Shown here piece after piece: positions 54,178 to 62,889 of a stretch of DNA of 64,000 bases. Every line of letters starts with the position of its first letter. Positions within the stretch are counted from its first letter, which is position 1. Source of the stretch: Rhizobium etli CFN 42 (lineage in GTDB: Bacteria > Pseudomonadota > Alphaproteobacteria > Rhizobiales > Rhizobiaceae). The notes under the pieces are model-generated. The model was not told the DNA's origin. It worked only from the letters and a program-made list of their open reading frames with translations, and searched no databases. The DNA lies in NCBI RefSeq assembly GCF_000092045.1, contig NC_007761.1, positions 2,049,001-2,113,000 on the forward strand, in the 5' to 3' direction. The position numbers and the translations under genes are program-made.

Positions 54178-54222
54178 TGGCGCACCCGACGCGATTCGAA
54201 CGCATGACCCCTTCCTTCGGAG
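54178..54222 (-). other. attachment-site remnant: 3' part of a tRNA-Arg gene
   Basis: On the minus strand the sequence runs from CTCCGAAGGAAG (anticodon loop with CCG and the 3' stem strand) through ATGCG-TTCGAAT-CGCGT (a perfect T arm) to CGGGTGC-G-CCA. The 5' half of the tRNA is absent: the base pairs needed for the anticodon stem are missing. It lies 140 bp before an integrase gene and is the probable att site. A degraded copy is at 50516-50560. Confidence 0.7.
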
Positions 54223-54362
54223 CCCATCCCGAGCTTATTTCGATTATTAGGAAATGTAAGGAGTTATATGTAATTTCATCATTTTTTTGATTTTTGTAGT
54301 CGTCATTTCTTCACTTTTTGCGTCACCAATGCTATAAATTGGTGACGCGAAAGTGACGCAAT

Positions 54363-55748
54363 ATGCCAAAGTTATATTTGACCGATACCCTGGTTCTGAC
54401 ATTGAGGTGTCAGGCCGGAAGACGGCAGTGCATTTACTGGGATCACCCCGTCGGAACCGATGGGCGGACCCGCAATGGCTCCGTTTCGGGGCTCGGCCTC
54501 AAGGTCACCAACCTCGGAAGAAGGACGTTTATTCACGACTACAGGTTCAATGGTGAGCGTTATCGGAAAATCCTCGGAACTCCCGCCAACCTGAGCGTCG
54601 CATCTGCCCGTCTGCTCATTGGTGAACGGCAGCAGCAACTTGATGCCGGCACAAACCCTGACGCGTCGGAAGCCGGACCGGAAGTGGAGTTCAACGATGC
54701 GCAGACCCTCACGGTTCGTAGCGTAATTGATCGCTATTGGGAAAGCTACATCTACGGCCTCACGGAAGGATATAGGGATGCCTTTGCTTTGTATGTGGCA
54801 GATTGGCGGAAGCGCGCGCCGAAGACGGCCACCCGCCGCGGCCACAATATCAAAAGAAGCTATGTCGACTTTGGAACGATGTTCGCCAATCGTTCCCTTA
54901 CGTCGATCAAACCGCTCGACATTGAGCGCTACCAGAAGCAGTTTTCATCGTTGTACAGCCACAACGATGCGCTGAAGCATGTTAGGGCCGTATTTAACTG
55001 GGCGATCCGCATGCAATTGGTCGACATGCGAAACCCTTGCGATCCCATCCGCTTGCGGAAGGTTATCCGCCGGCGCCGCGATTACTCGACTGAGCAAATC
55101 CGCAAGATCGCATCCTACATCTTCCATCCCGTTATAGAAGCCGTGCCGGAAATCGAGGGGTTAACCGGCTTTCAGAAGCGGAATGCTGCCCTCGCCAAAG
55201 GAGCAGCTCAGACCGCCAATGATCAGATGTTGGAACTGTGCAATCTGATGGGTATCTTGTTCCTGACGATGGCGCGGCCGAGCGATCTCGCGACCGCCAA
55301 ATTCGAGCATTTCGACCTCGAAAAGCTCGTTTGGCACAAGCACAATACGAAGGGCATCAAGCTTTCCCGTTCAATGAATGAATACGCCTACCGTTCGGTG
55401 CCGATCCATCCTAGGGTGGCTCAAATGGTCAGAGCGCAGCGGGCTCGTTGGCCGGAGAGTGAGCTTCTGTTTCCGTCGCATACCGATGCCTCTCAGCCTC
55501 GAGACAACTTCCGTCGCGGATTAGTACGGTTCAAGGCGCTGCCGGACGCGCCGGAGTATTTCCAGTTATATGACCTCAAGCGGATCGCGATTTCGCTGAT
55601 GCTGGCGGGGCAGGGTGTGTCGCACGAAGCCATCTCCCACTATGTCGATCACAAGGGGAATCTTGAGACGACCATGATCTATGACCTCGGCCTAGTCGAC
55701 CCCCTAAGGCCGGTCACAGAAAAGCTTGGCGATTTACTCGGCGTTTAG
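54363..55748 (+). CDS. P4-type tyrosine integrase
   Basis: A protein of 461 residues. An N-terminal arm-binding domain (PKLYLTDTLVLTLRC, FIHDYRFNGERYRKILG) is followed by a core-binding domain and the catalytic domain. The latter has LTMARPSDLATAKFEHFDLE, YDLKRIAISLMLAGQG and the Tyr in ETTMIYDLGLVDP. It starts 140 bp from a tRNA-Arg fragment, which identifies the likely target. Its stop overlaps the last codon of the IS66-interrupted gene on the other strand. Confidence 0.85.
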   Translation: MPKLYLTDTLVLTLRCQAGRRQCIYWDHPVGTDGRTRNGSVSGLGLKVTNLGRRTFIHDYRFNGERYRKILGTPANLSVASARLLIGERQQQLDAGTNPDASEAGPEVEFNDAQTLTVRSVIDRYWESYIYGLTEGYRDAFALYVADWRKRAPKTATRRGHNIKRSYVDFGTMFANRSLTSIKPLDIERYQKQFSSLYSHNDALKHVRAVFNWAIRMQLVDMRNPCDPIRLRKVIRRRRDYSTEQIRKIASYIFHPVIEAVPEIEGLTGFQKRNAALAKGAAQTANDQMLELCNLMGILFLTMARPSDLATAKFEHFDLEKLVWHKHNTKGIKLSRSMNEYAYRSVPIHPRVAQMVRAQRARWPESELLFPSHTDASQPRDNFRRGLVRFKALPDAPEYFQLYDLKRIAISLMLAGQGVSHEAISHYVDHKGNLETTMIYDLGLVDPLRPVTEKLGDLLGV

Positions 55749-55913
55749 TCGGAGTTCCCGTCAGAGGATATCGGCGTGCCGGGTGTGAGTTCATGATATC
55801 GACGGAGTAGAGACTGAAAGTCGTCCCAGGTAAGCGACAAGCAGACCCCATCTGGCGAAGCAGCTTAGCGGTCGGCTATCGGTAGCGGACACGATGAACT
55901 GCTGTGAGCTTCT

Positions 55914-56297
55914 ATGTCTGCGCCTAGCTCTGGAACTAGAACTTTTCATATGATCGAGGCTGTTGCGGACCGATTTGAGGGCGCGCCTCGGCAGCTTCGG
56001 CGGCGCTGGTCGGACGATTTTAAAGCGCGTGCAGTTGCAGAGGCACTCGAGCCTGGCTCGAGCGTGTCAGCGATCGCACGTCGGCTTGATATCCATCCGT
56101 CACAACTGTTTGGCTGGCGTCGCGCCGCCCTGGGCTCTCACAAGGAGAACATAGCGCCGATCGGTCATAAGGCAGTCACGCCATCTGCCGACGGCGCGAT
56201 AATCGAAGTTCTGATTGGCGATGTCGTCGTGCGCGCTCCCGCCGATGTGGACGAAGCTCATCTGCAGCGTGTCATCCGGGCAGTTCGCTCAGCATGA
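55914..56297 (+). CDS. tnpA: IS66 accessory protein TnpA
   Basis: A protein of 127 residues with a helix-turn-helix (RRRWSDDFKARAVAEALEPG, AIARRLDIHPSQLFGWRRAA), as in IS66 OrfA. It is needed with TnpB and TnpC for efficient transposition. Its stop overlaps the tnpB start (ATGA). An internal ATG at 55950 is an alternative start. Confidence 0.9.
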   Translation: MSAPSSGTRTFHMIEAVADRFEGAPRQLRRRWSDDFKARAVAEALEPGSSVSAIARRLDIHPSQLFGWRRAALGSHKENIAPIGHKAVTPSADGAIIEVLIGDVVVRAPADVDEAHLQRVIRAVRSA

Positions 56298-56638
56298 TCC
56301 CCGCAGGTGTAAAGGTCTTCCTCGCCAGTCACCCCATCGACTTTCGTAAAGGGCCGGACAGTTTGCTGTCGCTGGTGCGCGACGCCGGCAGTGATCCGTT
56401 CAATGGCTCGCTTTATGTCTTCCGGGCGAAGCGGGCGGACCGGGTCAAGATCGTCTGGTGGGATGGATCAGGGGTCTGCCTCTATTCCAAGCGGTTGGAG
56501 AAGGCGCAGTTCTGCTGGCCGCGGATCGGCCACAACCGGGTGCAGCTCAATCACGCTCAGCTCATGGCGCTCGTTGACGGCATGGACTGGAAACGGGTGC
56601 GCTCAGTGGCGGTGAAGCCGCCGGAGATTGTTGGGTAA
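56294..56638 (+). CDS. tnpB: IS66 accessory protein TnpB
   Basis: A protein of 114 residues with the typical IS66 Orf2 sequence: VKVFLASHPIDFRKGPDSLL, YVFRAKRADRVKIVWWDGSG and CLYSKRLEKAQFCWPR. Coupled to tnpA by ATGA. Confidence 0.95.
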   Translation: MIPAGVKVFLASHPIDFRKGPDSLLSLVRDAGSDPFNGSLYVFRAKRADRVKIVWWDGSGVCLYSKRLEKAQFCWPRIGHNRVQLNHAQLMALVDGMDWKRVRSVAVKPPEIVG

Positions 56639-56711
56639 AGGGCTGCGGCGAAGTGAATCAACCGCCTGAAAAGGCAGGAAAACCGGAGCAAATTGTGCTC
56701 TGGTAGGCCTC

Positions 56712-58304
56712 ATGACGCCGCCCGATCTACAGCTCCCGGATGATGTAGAGACCCTGAAAGCCATGGTCCTTGCCATGGCCGAGAAGGCAGCGCGCACCGA
56801 TGCTCTCGAGAGCGAGGTCGCAGACCTGAAAGCCAGAAACGCCGATGCCGACGAACGCATCGAGCGACTGACCCAGATCCTGAAAGCCTTCGATCGCGCC
56901 CGCTTCGGCCGGCAATCGGAAAAGCTCGGCTCTCCGGGCATCGATGATGAGCAGCAGGCTTTTGTCTTCGAGGAAATCGAGACCGGTATCTCGGCAATCC
57001 GAGCCAAGGTAAACAAGGGTGCCGCTGATCCCGATGCGAAACGTGCACCCCGGCCGCGCAAGGGCTTTGCACCTCATCTGGAACGAGTCGAAGTGGTGAT
57101 CGAGCCGGATGAACTGCACGAACACATCGGCAAACAGAAGGTGCTGATCGGAGAAGACGTCTCGGAGCGACTGGACGTCGTGCCGGCGAAGTTCCGCGTC
57201 ATCGTCACCCGGCGGCCGAAGTATGCCTTCAAGAACGAAGACGGCGTCATCCAGGCAGCCGCGCCCGCGCACATCATCGAGGGTGGCATTCCAACGGAAG
57301 CGCTTCTCGCCCAGATCGCTGTCTCGAAGTATGCAGATGGCCTTCCGCTCTATCGACAGGAGGCAATCTATGCACGCGACAAGGTTGAGCTTGACCGGAA
57401 GCTGATGGCCCAATGGATGGGCAAGCTCGGCTACGAGCTCGATATCCTGGCCGACTACATCCTCGCCGAGATCAAGAAGGCTGAGCGCATCTTTGCGGAC
57501 GAGACGACATTGCCAACGCTCGCGCCCGGATCCGGATCGGCAAAGACAGCCTGGCTATGGGCTTATGCGAGGGATGATAGACCCTTTGGCGGTAGTGGCC
57601 CGCCGATGGTCGCCTATCGCTTCGAAGATAGCCGCGCTGGCGATCGCGTCGCCCGGCATCTGAATGGCTATCGCGGTATCCTTCAGGTGGACGGGCATGG
57701 TGCCTACAACAAGCTTGCCCGATCTGACGGCGGCAATGACGGCGTGATGCTGGCCGGCTGCTGGTCCCATAGCAGGCGCAAGTTCTACGAACTCCACGCC
57801 TCGGACAGCTCCAAGATAGCCAGCGAGACGGTGGAATTGATGGCAAAGCTCTGGGAGGTGGAAGCGGCGGCCCGGGGGCAGAGCCCTGACGCGCGTGTCG
57901 CGGCACGTCAGGCGACATCTGCTGCAGTTGTCACTGAGCTCTTCGCCCTGTGGCAAAAGACCCTGCCGCGGATCTCCGGCAAGTCGAAGCTCGCAGAAGC
58001 GATCCGCTATGCCACCTCGCGTCGCTCCATCTTCGAACGCTTCCTTACCGACGGCCGCATCGAGCTCGACAGCAACATCGTTGAGCGTGCCATCAGGCCC
58101 CAGACGATCACGAGAAAGAACAGTCTCTTCGCCGGCAGCGATGGCGGTGGAAGGACCTGGGCGACTATCGCCACGCTCCTTCAGACGGCGAAGATGAACA
58201 ACGTGGACCCGCAGGCTTGGCTCACCCAAACACTTGAGCGGATCGCCAACGGCTGGCCGAGCAGCGATCTCGATGCACTCATGCCGTGGAATTACGCGCG
58301 CTGA
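56712..58304 (+). CDS. tnpC: IS66 transposase TnpC (DDE)
   Basis: A protein of 530 residues. The N-terminal leucine-rich coiled coil (METLKAM-type helices after DDVETLKAMVLAMAEKA) and a zinc-finger-like region precede the DDE domain: Asp in FADETTLPTLAPG, Asp in LQVDGHGAYNKL, Glu in DSNIVERAIRPQTITRKNSL. Full length for the family. It ends 22 bp inside the right end of the element. Confidence 0.95.
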   Translation: MTPPDLQLPDDVETLKAMVLAMAEKAARTDALESEVADLKARNADADERIERLTQILKAFDRARFGRQSEKLGSPGIDDEQQAFVFEEIETGISAIRAKVNKGAADPDAKRAPRPRKGFAPHLERVEVVIEPDELHEHIGKQKVLIGEDVSERLDVVPAKFRVIVTRRPKYAFKNEDGVIQAAAPAHIIEGGIPTEALLAQIAVSKYADGLPLYRQEAIYARDKVELDRKLMAQWMGKLGYELDILADYILAEIKKAERIFADETTLPTLAPGSGSAKTAWLWAYARDDRPFGGSGPPMVAYRFEDSRAGDRVARHLNGYRGILQVDGHGAYNKLARSDGGNDGVMLAGCWSHSRRKFYELHASDSSKIASETVELMAKLWEVEAAARGQSPDARVAARQATSAAVVTELFALWQKTLPRISGKSKLAEAIRYATSRRSIFERFLTDGRIELDSNIVERAIRPQTITRKNSLFAGSDGGGRTWATIATLLQTAKMNNVDPQAWLTQTLERIANGWPSSDLDALMPWNYAR

Positions 58305-58553
58305 ACGGTCTCAGCTTGCCGTTTACCGTCCCAGAGATCCGTCTTTTGCTTAATTTTCATAAGCATAAGAGTGGCGATAATCATCGACATCGCCAGTTCG
58401 GTCACGGTCACCAGAAAATCGACCTCGTCGAGGGCAGGATGAGCAATGAGCATGGCTGACTGATCGGCAGGGTTCTCCACATAATGACGGTTGAGCGCCG
58501 TGATGCTTAGTAAGCGTCCGGCGAACGCATTTTCGGGTGTCGAGAGATGGAAT

Positions 58554-58859
58554 CTATAGGCCGCGTTTCATCTCATCGGCCATGATGCGGTCGATTATTT
58601 CGGGATCGCACTGTGTGTCGATGAGGAACTCGCGGATACCGCCGTCCCACGTCCTGATGTCGGCGAGTAGGCTTTGAAGTTCTTCGATGCCATTCTCGGT
58701 CAGACCCTTCGTGCCGTCTTCACTGCCATCGCCGACGTAAACCAGTTCGCCTTCGGAGATGTTGTCCGAGTTTGCGGTCACTTCTTCGATCAGTTCGAGG
58801 TTTTCGCCGATCATGCCGGCGACTTGGCTGAGTGTGTAGATGAACCTCGAGCGCGCCAT
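58554..58859 (-). CDS. IS66-associated small protein (fourth gene)
   Basis: A protein of 101 residues (MARSRFIYTLSQVAGMIGEN, then ELVYVGDGSEDGTKGLTENG). Its ATG overlaps the tnpC stop (TGATG) and it lies within the element's ends, so it belongs to the element. Its role in transposition is unknown. Confidence 0.75.
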   Translation of the reverse strand: MARSRFIYTLSQVAGMIGENLELIEEVTANSDNISEGELVYVGDGSEDGTKGLTENGIEELQSLLADIRTWDGGIREFLIDTQCDPEIIDRIMADEMKRGL

Positions 58860-60424
58860 CAGGCGGCCTCGCATCGAGCTTTTGCCGGCGTCCAGTTCCA
58901 AGGCAGGAGGTCTTCAATTCGGTCTTCGGGGTGATCCTGGATCCGGGTCAGGACATCCGTCAGATAGACCTCTGGATTATGGCCTTGCAGTTTGACCGTC
59001 TCGATGATGGTGAGGATGTTGGCGATGCGCTCGCCGCCCTTGTCCGAGCCGGCAAACAGCCAGTTCTTCCTTCCAATTCCAAGCGGACGCATGGCTCGTT
59101 CAGCGATGTTGTTGTCGATTTCGACACGGCCATCGTCGATGTAGACGCTTAAGGCTGCCCATCGCGACAGGGCATATCGCATCGCCTCGGCCAGCCTCTG
59201 CTTCTGAGGCAAAGTCGAGAGTGTCGCCTCGATCCAGGCCTTGAGTTCGTCCAGAACAGGCCGGGCATGGTGTTGGCGCAGGGTGCGCCGCTCGTCAGCC
59301 GACATGCCTCGGATACGGTTCTCGATATCGTAGAGAGCGCCGATGCGTGACAGCGCTTCCTCAGCGATCGGAGACGGCTTGAGCTTTATCACATCATGGA
59401 ACTTGCGGCGCACATGCGCCATGCAGGCGGCTTCAATGATCTGGTTGCCATAGAGCTTCTTGTAACCCCCGTAGCCGTCGGCATGCATGACGCCGCTGAA
59501 GCTTGCCAGGTGATCAGCCGGATGTGCGCCCCTGCGGTCGGGGCTGTAGTAATAGGCAATGGCTGCGGGAGTGGCGGATTGATAGCCACTGCCGTCAAAG
59601 ATGTAGACCCAGACCCTGCCGGTTTTTGTCTTGCCCCGCCCGGGGTCGAGAACATCGACCGGGGTATCGTCCGTATGTATTAGGTCGAGTGCGGCGATAT
59701 GGGCCCTGATTAACAGGACAAGTGGTGTCAGCAATGCAGATACCCGGCCGACCCAGTCGGCCATTACGGATCGGGAGATGTCTATCCCCAACCGGTCGTA
59801 CATCTCTGACAGGCGGTAAAGGGGAATGTGATCGTCGAATTTGGCGATCATGATGTGGGCGAGCAGCCCCGGCCCGGGTTTGCCGCGCTCGATCGGCAAG
59901 GTCGGCATCTCGCCAGCCACTGTCGTATCGCATTCCCTGCAGATCATGCGCTTCTCGACATGCCGGACAATCTTGACCGACGCCGGCACGTGCTCCAGCA
60001 CCTGGACCACTCTGTCGGCCGCCTTCAGGAACGAAGTGCCACCGCAGGTCGGGCAATTGCAGGGAGCTGCATAGACCAGTTCTTCGGTGGTGAGATCATC
60101 GGGTAGAGGCTTGCGCTTCGGCTTCTCGGATGCGTCGTCCAACTCCGGCAGAGGCGGTTTCCCGGAGCGCTGTTCAGCCTCGGCCCGGGAGGCCTCGATC
60201 TCCTCCAACATCAGCTCGAATTGCTCGATCTTCCTGTCGATCTTTTCCGAAGACGCGCCATGTTGCCGATGTCGGAGAAGCTCCAGTTGCGCGCGAAGAA
60301 GCCCGATTATGGAGTCTCGCTTGATGACCTCGGCTTCCTGGCTCTCAAGTTTTGCCGCCTGTTCCGCGACGAGTGCGCGCAAAGTATTGAGCTCGTCCTG
60401 ACTGTCCAGCGGCGCTGTTTCCAT
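58859..60424 (-). CDS. tnpC: IS66 transposase TnpC (DDE), second type
   Basis: A protein of 521 residues. A coiled-coil start is followed by the zinc-finger-like PCNCPTCGGTSF and CRECDTTV, then the DDE domain: DDTPVDVLDPGRGKTKTGR, MHADGYGGYKKLYG and DNNIAERAMRPLGIGRKNWL. Complete and probably functional. Confidence 0.95.
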   Translation of the reverse strand: METAPLDSQDELNTLRALVAEQAAKLESQEAEVIKRDSIIGLLRAQLELLRHRQHGASSEKIDRKIEQFELMLEEIEASRAEAEQRSGKPPLPELDDASEKPKRKPLPDDLTTEELVYAAPCNCPTCGGTSFLKAADRVVQVLEHVPASVKIVRHVEKRMICRECDTTVAGEMPTLPIERGKPGPGLLAHIMIAKFDDHIPLYRLSEMYDRLGIDISRSVMADWVGRVSALLTPLVLLIRAHIAALDLIHTDDTPVDVLDPGRGKTKTGRVWVYIFDGSGYQSATPAAIAYYYSPDRRGAHPADHLASFSGVMHADGYGGYKKLYGNQIIEAACMAHVRRKFHDVIKLKPSPIAEEALSRIGALYDIENRIRGMSADERRTLRQHHARPVLDELKAWIEATLSTLPQKQRLAEAMRYALSRWAALSVYIDDGRVEIDNNIAERAMRPLGIGRKNWLFAGSDKGGERIANILTIIETVKLQGHNPEVYLTDVLTRIQDHPEDRIEDLLPWNWTPAKARCEAA

Positions 60425-60496
60425 ATCCGCGAAACTAGCCGATTTGCCTCTGACGCACCAGCGTTAAGCTTCCCATGCCCCTGCAAAATATAGCTT

Positions 60497-60844
60497 TTAT
60501 CCCGTTCGGCCGGGAGCGGAAGTCCACGCCGGGCGTCGCCAATCGATCCCCTCAACGAGCATCGAAAGCTGCGCCTGCGTCAGGTGCGCTACACCCTCTT
60601 TCGCCGTCGGCCAGGGAAAGTATCCGCGCTCCAAAATCTTGTAGAACAGACAGAACCCCTGGCCATCCCACCAAAGCAGCTTGATCCGGTCCGCGCGTTT
60701 TCCGCGAAAGCCGAAGATTGCGCCCGAGCCCGGTGCCTCCCTCACGACCGTCTCGACCAGCGCGGACAGACCATCAATGCCACGCCGCATATCGGTCACT
60801 CCGCAGGCCAGATAGACCCTCACATTCCCCGATGGGCCGATCAT
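60497..60844 (-). CDS. tnpB: IS66 accessory protein TnpB, second type
   Basis: A protein of 115 residues from ATG 60844, which overlaps the tnpA stop (ATGA). GNVRVYLACGVTDMRRGIDG, FRGKRADRIKLLWWDGQGFC and LYKILERG-type segments (FYKILERGYFPWP) are the IS66 Orf2 signature. Confidence 0.95.
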   Translation of the reverse strand: MIGPSGNVRVYLACGVTDMRRGIDGLSALVETVVREAPGSGAIFGFRGKRADRIKLLWWDGQGFCLFYKILERGYFPWPTAKEGVAHLTQAQLSMLVEGIDWRRPAWTSAPGRTG

Positions 60845-61203
60845 ACCGCCTCCACGCAAGCGACGAGCGGGCCAAGCAGCTTCAACTCAACGTCAACCGC
60901 AACCTTCAAGCTCCGACCGTTTCGAAGCAAGATCTCAACGATCGTCGGCCTTGTTGATGCGGTAGACGGCTGGCTTACGCCAACCTCCTCCGTGATTTCC
61001 ACCGGGAGGAACACCGTCGGCCGATCGGCATAGTTGAATGATTGCCGCCACAAGCGGATCTGGCCCGGATGAATGTCGTGCCGGCGCGCCACATCGCCAA
61101 TGCGAGCACCGGGCTCATCAGCTTCCGCAAGTATCCTCAGCTTCGCCTCGTCCGACCAACGCCGTCTGCGCTCGGTACCGGACATGATCTCTATGCGAGC
61201 CAT
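60841..61203 (-). CDS. tnpA: IS66 accessory protein TnpA, second type
   Basis: A protein of 120 residues from ATG 61203 (GAAGAGG upstream). The helix-turn-helix reads RRRWSDEAKLRILAEADEPG and DVARRHDIHPGQIRLWRQSF. A C-terminal beta segment VEILLRNGRSLKVAVDVE matches other IS66 TnpA proteins. Confidence 0.93.
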   Translation of the reverse strand: MARIEIMSGTERRRRWSDEAKLRILAEADEPGARIGDVARRHDIHPGQIRLWRQSFNYADRPTVFLPVEITEEVGVSQPSTASTRPTIVEILLRNGRSLKVAVDVELKLLGPLVACVEAV

Positions 61204-62066
61204 GAAACCTCTTCGTTCTGGTATTAATGTCAGCACTAATGCTGGTTCTAATGCCAGAACATCGCCTGATTTGGCCGATCAGCAAAAACAGCTCACCGTA
61301 CGCTCACGATGCTTACGTGAGCCGCATCGCCGGAGATATTCCGATAGCTTCGATAGATCCGTTCGAAATCACTCCCCTCCAGCAACGAACCCAATTCGAT
61401 GCCCCTCGCGCCCTGAAGACCTTGGGCGACGAAACCTTCGAGCATGTCCCTGACGTCAGGAGTACCCCTGAAGTCGTTGGCGTCCAGATGTAGTTTGGCT
61501 CTCTTTTGGCGGCTCTTCCAGTCGTCATCCTTCATCTTGTCAACGAAGCTTGGGCTGCGGTCCAGTGCGATGAGGTACATGGCGGCCTCGATTACTCCAC
61601 GCGAATGGATGCGAAAATCGAGCTGCCGGTCATTCTCGATAAAGAGCAACGAGCCTTCGAACAAACTTAAGGCGCGAGCATACAAAGCCATCTTGATTGA
61701 TACGAGCTGACGCTCTTCTTCGGTGGCAACGGGGACGGCGTCCTCCGCCATGAAGCGTTTCGCCGCAGCAGCACAGTCTCGAAGCCAAGTGATCCATTCT
61801 TCGATGAGGTCGGGGGAGATGCTATCGGTCATGAGGCTCACTCGGATTATGAAACTTCTTCGTTTTATCCTTTTACAAGGCGATTGGAGGCAAAGCCACT
61901 ACGCTCCACGTCACCGAAAGTTCTTTCCAACGCTGTCGGTAAAACTGGGCATTTTGTTGCTATGCTGTTCAGGTCCGTTCCTCCTTGACGTCATTTTTTT
62001 GCTGTGCGGCAATGAGTTCGCGGTGATCTCCGACCGCGCACATCCCACCAATGAAAGTCATTGCTC

Positions 62067-62462
62067 ATGGAAGCCTTGCGGGCGCTTGTTCTCACTGATG
62101 TGCAATTGCGCGATATGTTGATGGAGGCGGCCAGACAAGGTGCAGCTTTAGCAGTCAATGAACTTCGCGCCCAGCTTCACCAAGCGCCGGATGACGCCAC
62201 GCTGCAGAAACTCCGCGCCTATCTGGCCGATCCGGGTTCCCTTACCAACCCGCGCGATCATTGGGCTCACAGCGGCATTATCTGTCTAATCGCGGAGACG
62301 TCGCGCGGCAAAGCGAAGTCCACCGCGTGGTTTATGAAGTTCCAGCGCGAGAGCGGCTTGGGCGAGTGTTTTAGCCGCTCGAGCCCGGCTTACGGCCGTC
62401 GCCGGGAATGGTCGTTTTTCGACATCAAGCTAGCCTGGGATGCGTATTACCGCCGACGGTAG
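62067..62462 (+). CDS. hypothetical protein
   Basis: A protein of 131 residues. The N-terminal helical part (MEALRALVLTDVQLRDMLME, LHQAPDDATLQKLRAYLADP) is followed by a basic half with Trp and Arg (WFMKFQRESGLGECFSRSSP, WSFFDIKLAWDAYYRRR). The C-terminal end looks like a short DNA- or RNA-binding tail. Family not recognised. A TTG two codons earlier is an alternative start. Confidence 0.55.
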   Translation: MEALRALVLTDVQLRDMLMEAARQGAALAVNELRAQLHQAPDDATLQKLRAYLADPGSLTNPRDHWAHSGIICLIAETSRGKAKSTAWFMKFQRESGLGECFSRSSPAYGRRREWSFFDIKLAWDAYYRRR

Positions 62463-62889
62463 GAACTGCAGCAAGCGTGCCGGCGCAGTTCGGGAAAGCG
62501 ATGGCGCAATCTGTTGCGCCAAACATTTCCGTCGGGCATGATTATCGCGTAAGTCAATGAACCCACTCCGCGCGAACGTGGGCTATTACGATCTTCTCAA
62601 GCCCTTTTTCTCTCCCAATCCGCCCTCGGCGCCGTTGCATCCTCTTGGCCATCGGTGAAAGGCGTGGCTTCGCTATCTCTATGACGAACGTCTAAGTAAC
62701 CCTTGGAGATCAACCGATCTCGCGTGAAGCTGCCGCAGCTTGAACAAGTCCACGGCAGCCTTTCCTAAATTGCCATCTGATCGTCTGCTGGGGCGTGTTC
62801 CGCCCTTTATCATAGCCACTGTCACATGATGACGCGGGGACGTTTGCCTCGCGGCAATCTCCGTCTTCACTATAAAGGAGTTTGATATC
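62463..62889. other. gap with one small hairpin
   Basis: GGCGCAA-tctg-TTGCGCC (62504-62521) follows the gene at 62067-62462 and may end its transcript, though no T-run follows. No convincing gene lies in the rest. The end contains the ribosome site AAAGGAG at about 62873-62879 for the next gene. Confidence 0.5.

Larger units (their letters stand above)
55830..58326 (+). mobile_element. IS66-family insertion sequence, copy 1 (2497 bp)
   Basis: The left end GTAAGCGACAAGC matches the inverted right end GTAAACGGCAAGC at 11 of 13 positions. It carries the three IS66 genes tnpA, tnpB and tnpC in order and is flanked by perfect 8-bp duplications, the IS66 target length. It is inserted near the 3' end of the DUF5677-like gene. 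All three frames are intact, so it may be active. Confidence 0.95.
55822..58334. repeat. 8-bp target duplication of the first IS66 element
   Basis: CGTCCCAG occurs at 55822-55829 and again at 58327-58334, directly outside the terminal repeats. Confidence 0.9.
58510..61307 (-). mobile_element. IS66-family insertion sequence, copy 2 (2798 bp)
   Basis: The ends GTAAGCGTCCGGCGAAC (58510-) and GTGAGCGTACGGTGAGC (reading in from 61307) match at 13 of 17 positions. Genes run tnpA, tnpB, tnpC and a fourth small gene on the minus strand. Its proteins differ clearly from those of copy 1, so this is a different IS66 type, not a duplicate. It is inserted in the middle of the DUF5677-like gene. Confidence 0.95.
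58502..61315. repeat. 8-bp target duplication of the second IS66 element
   Basis: GATGCTTA occurs at 58502-58509 and 61308-61315, immediately outside the terminal repeats. Confidence 0.9.
55745..61832 (-). pseudogene. DUF5677-like gene interrupted by two IS66 elements
   Basis: Three pieces, 61832-61308, 58501-58327 and 55821-55745, rejoin in frame when both insertion sequences and one copy of each 8-bp duplication are removed. The joints read GDAAHVSITALNRHYVEN and KQKTDLWDDFQSLLRRYHEL. The restored protein has about 258 residues (GTG at 61841 would add 3) and ends TPISSDGNSD. The helical layout and the YRNISGDAAHVS motif resemble DUF5677 proteins. The present gene cannot make a full product. 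Confidence 0.85.
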
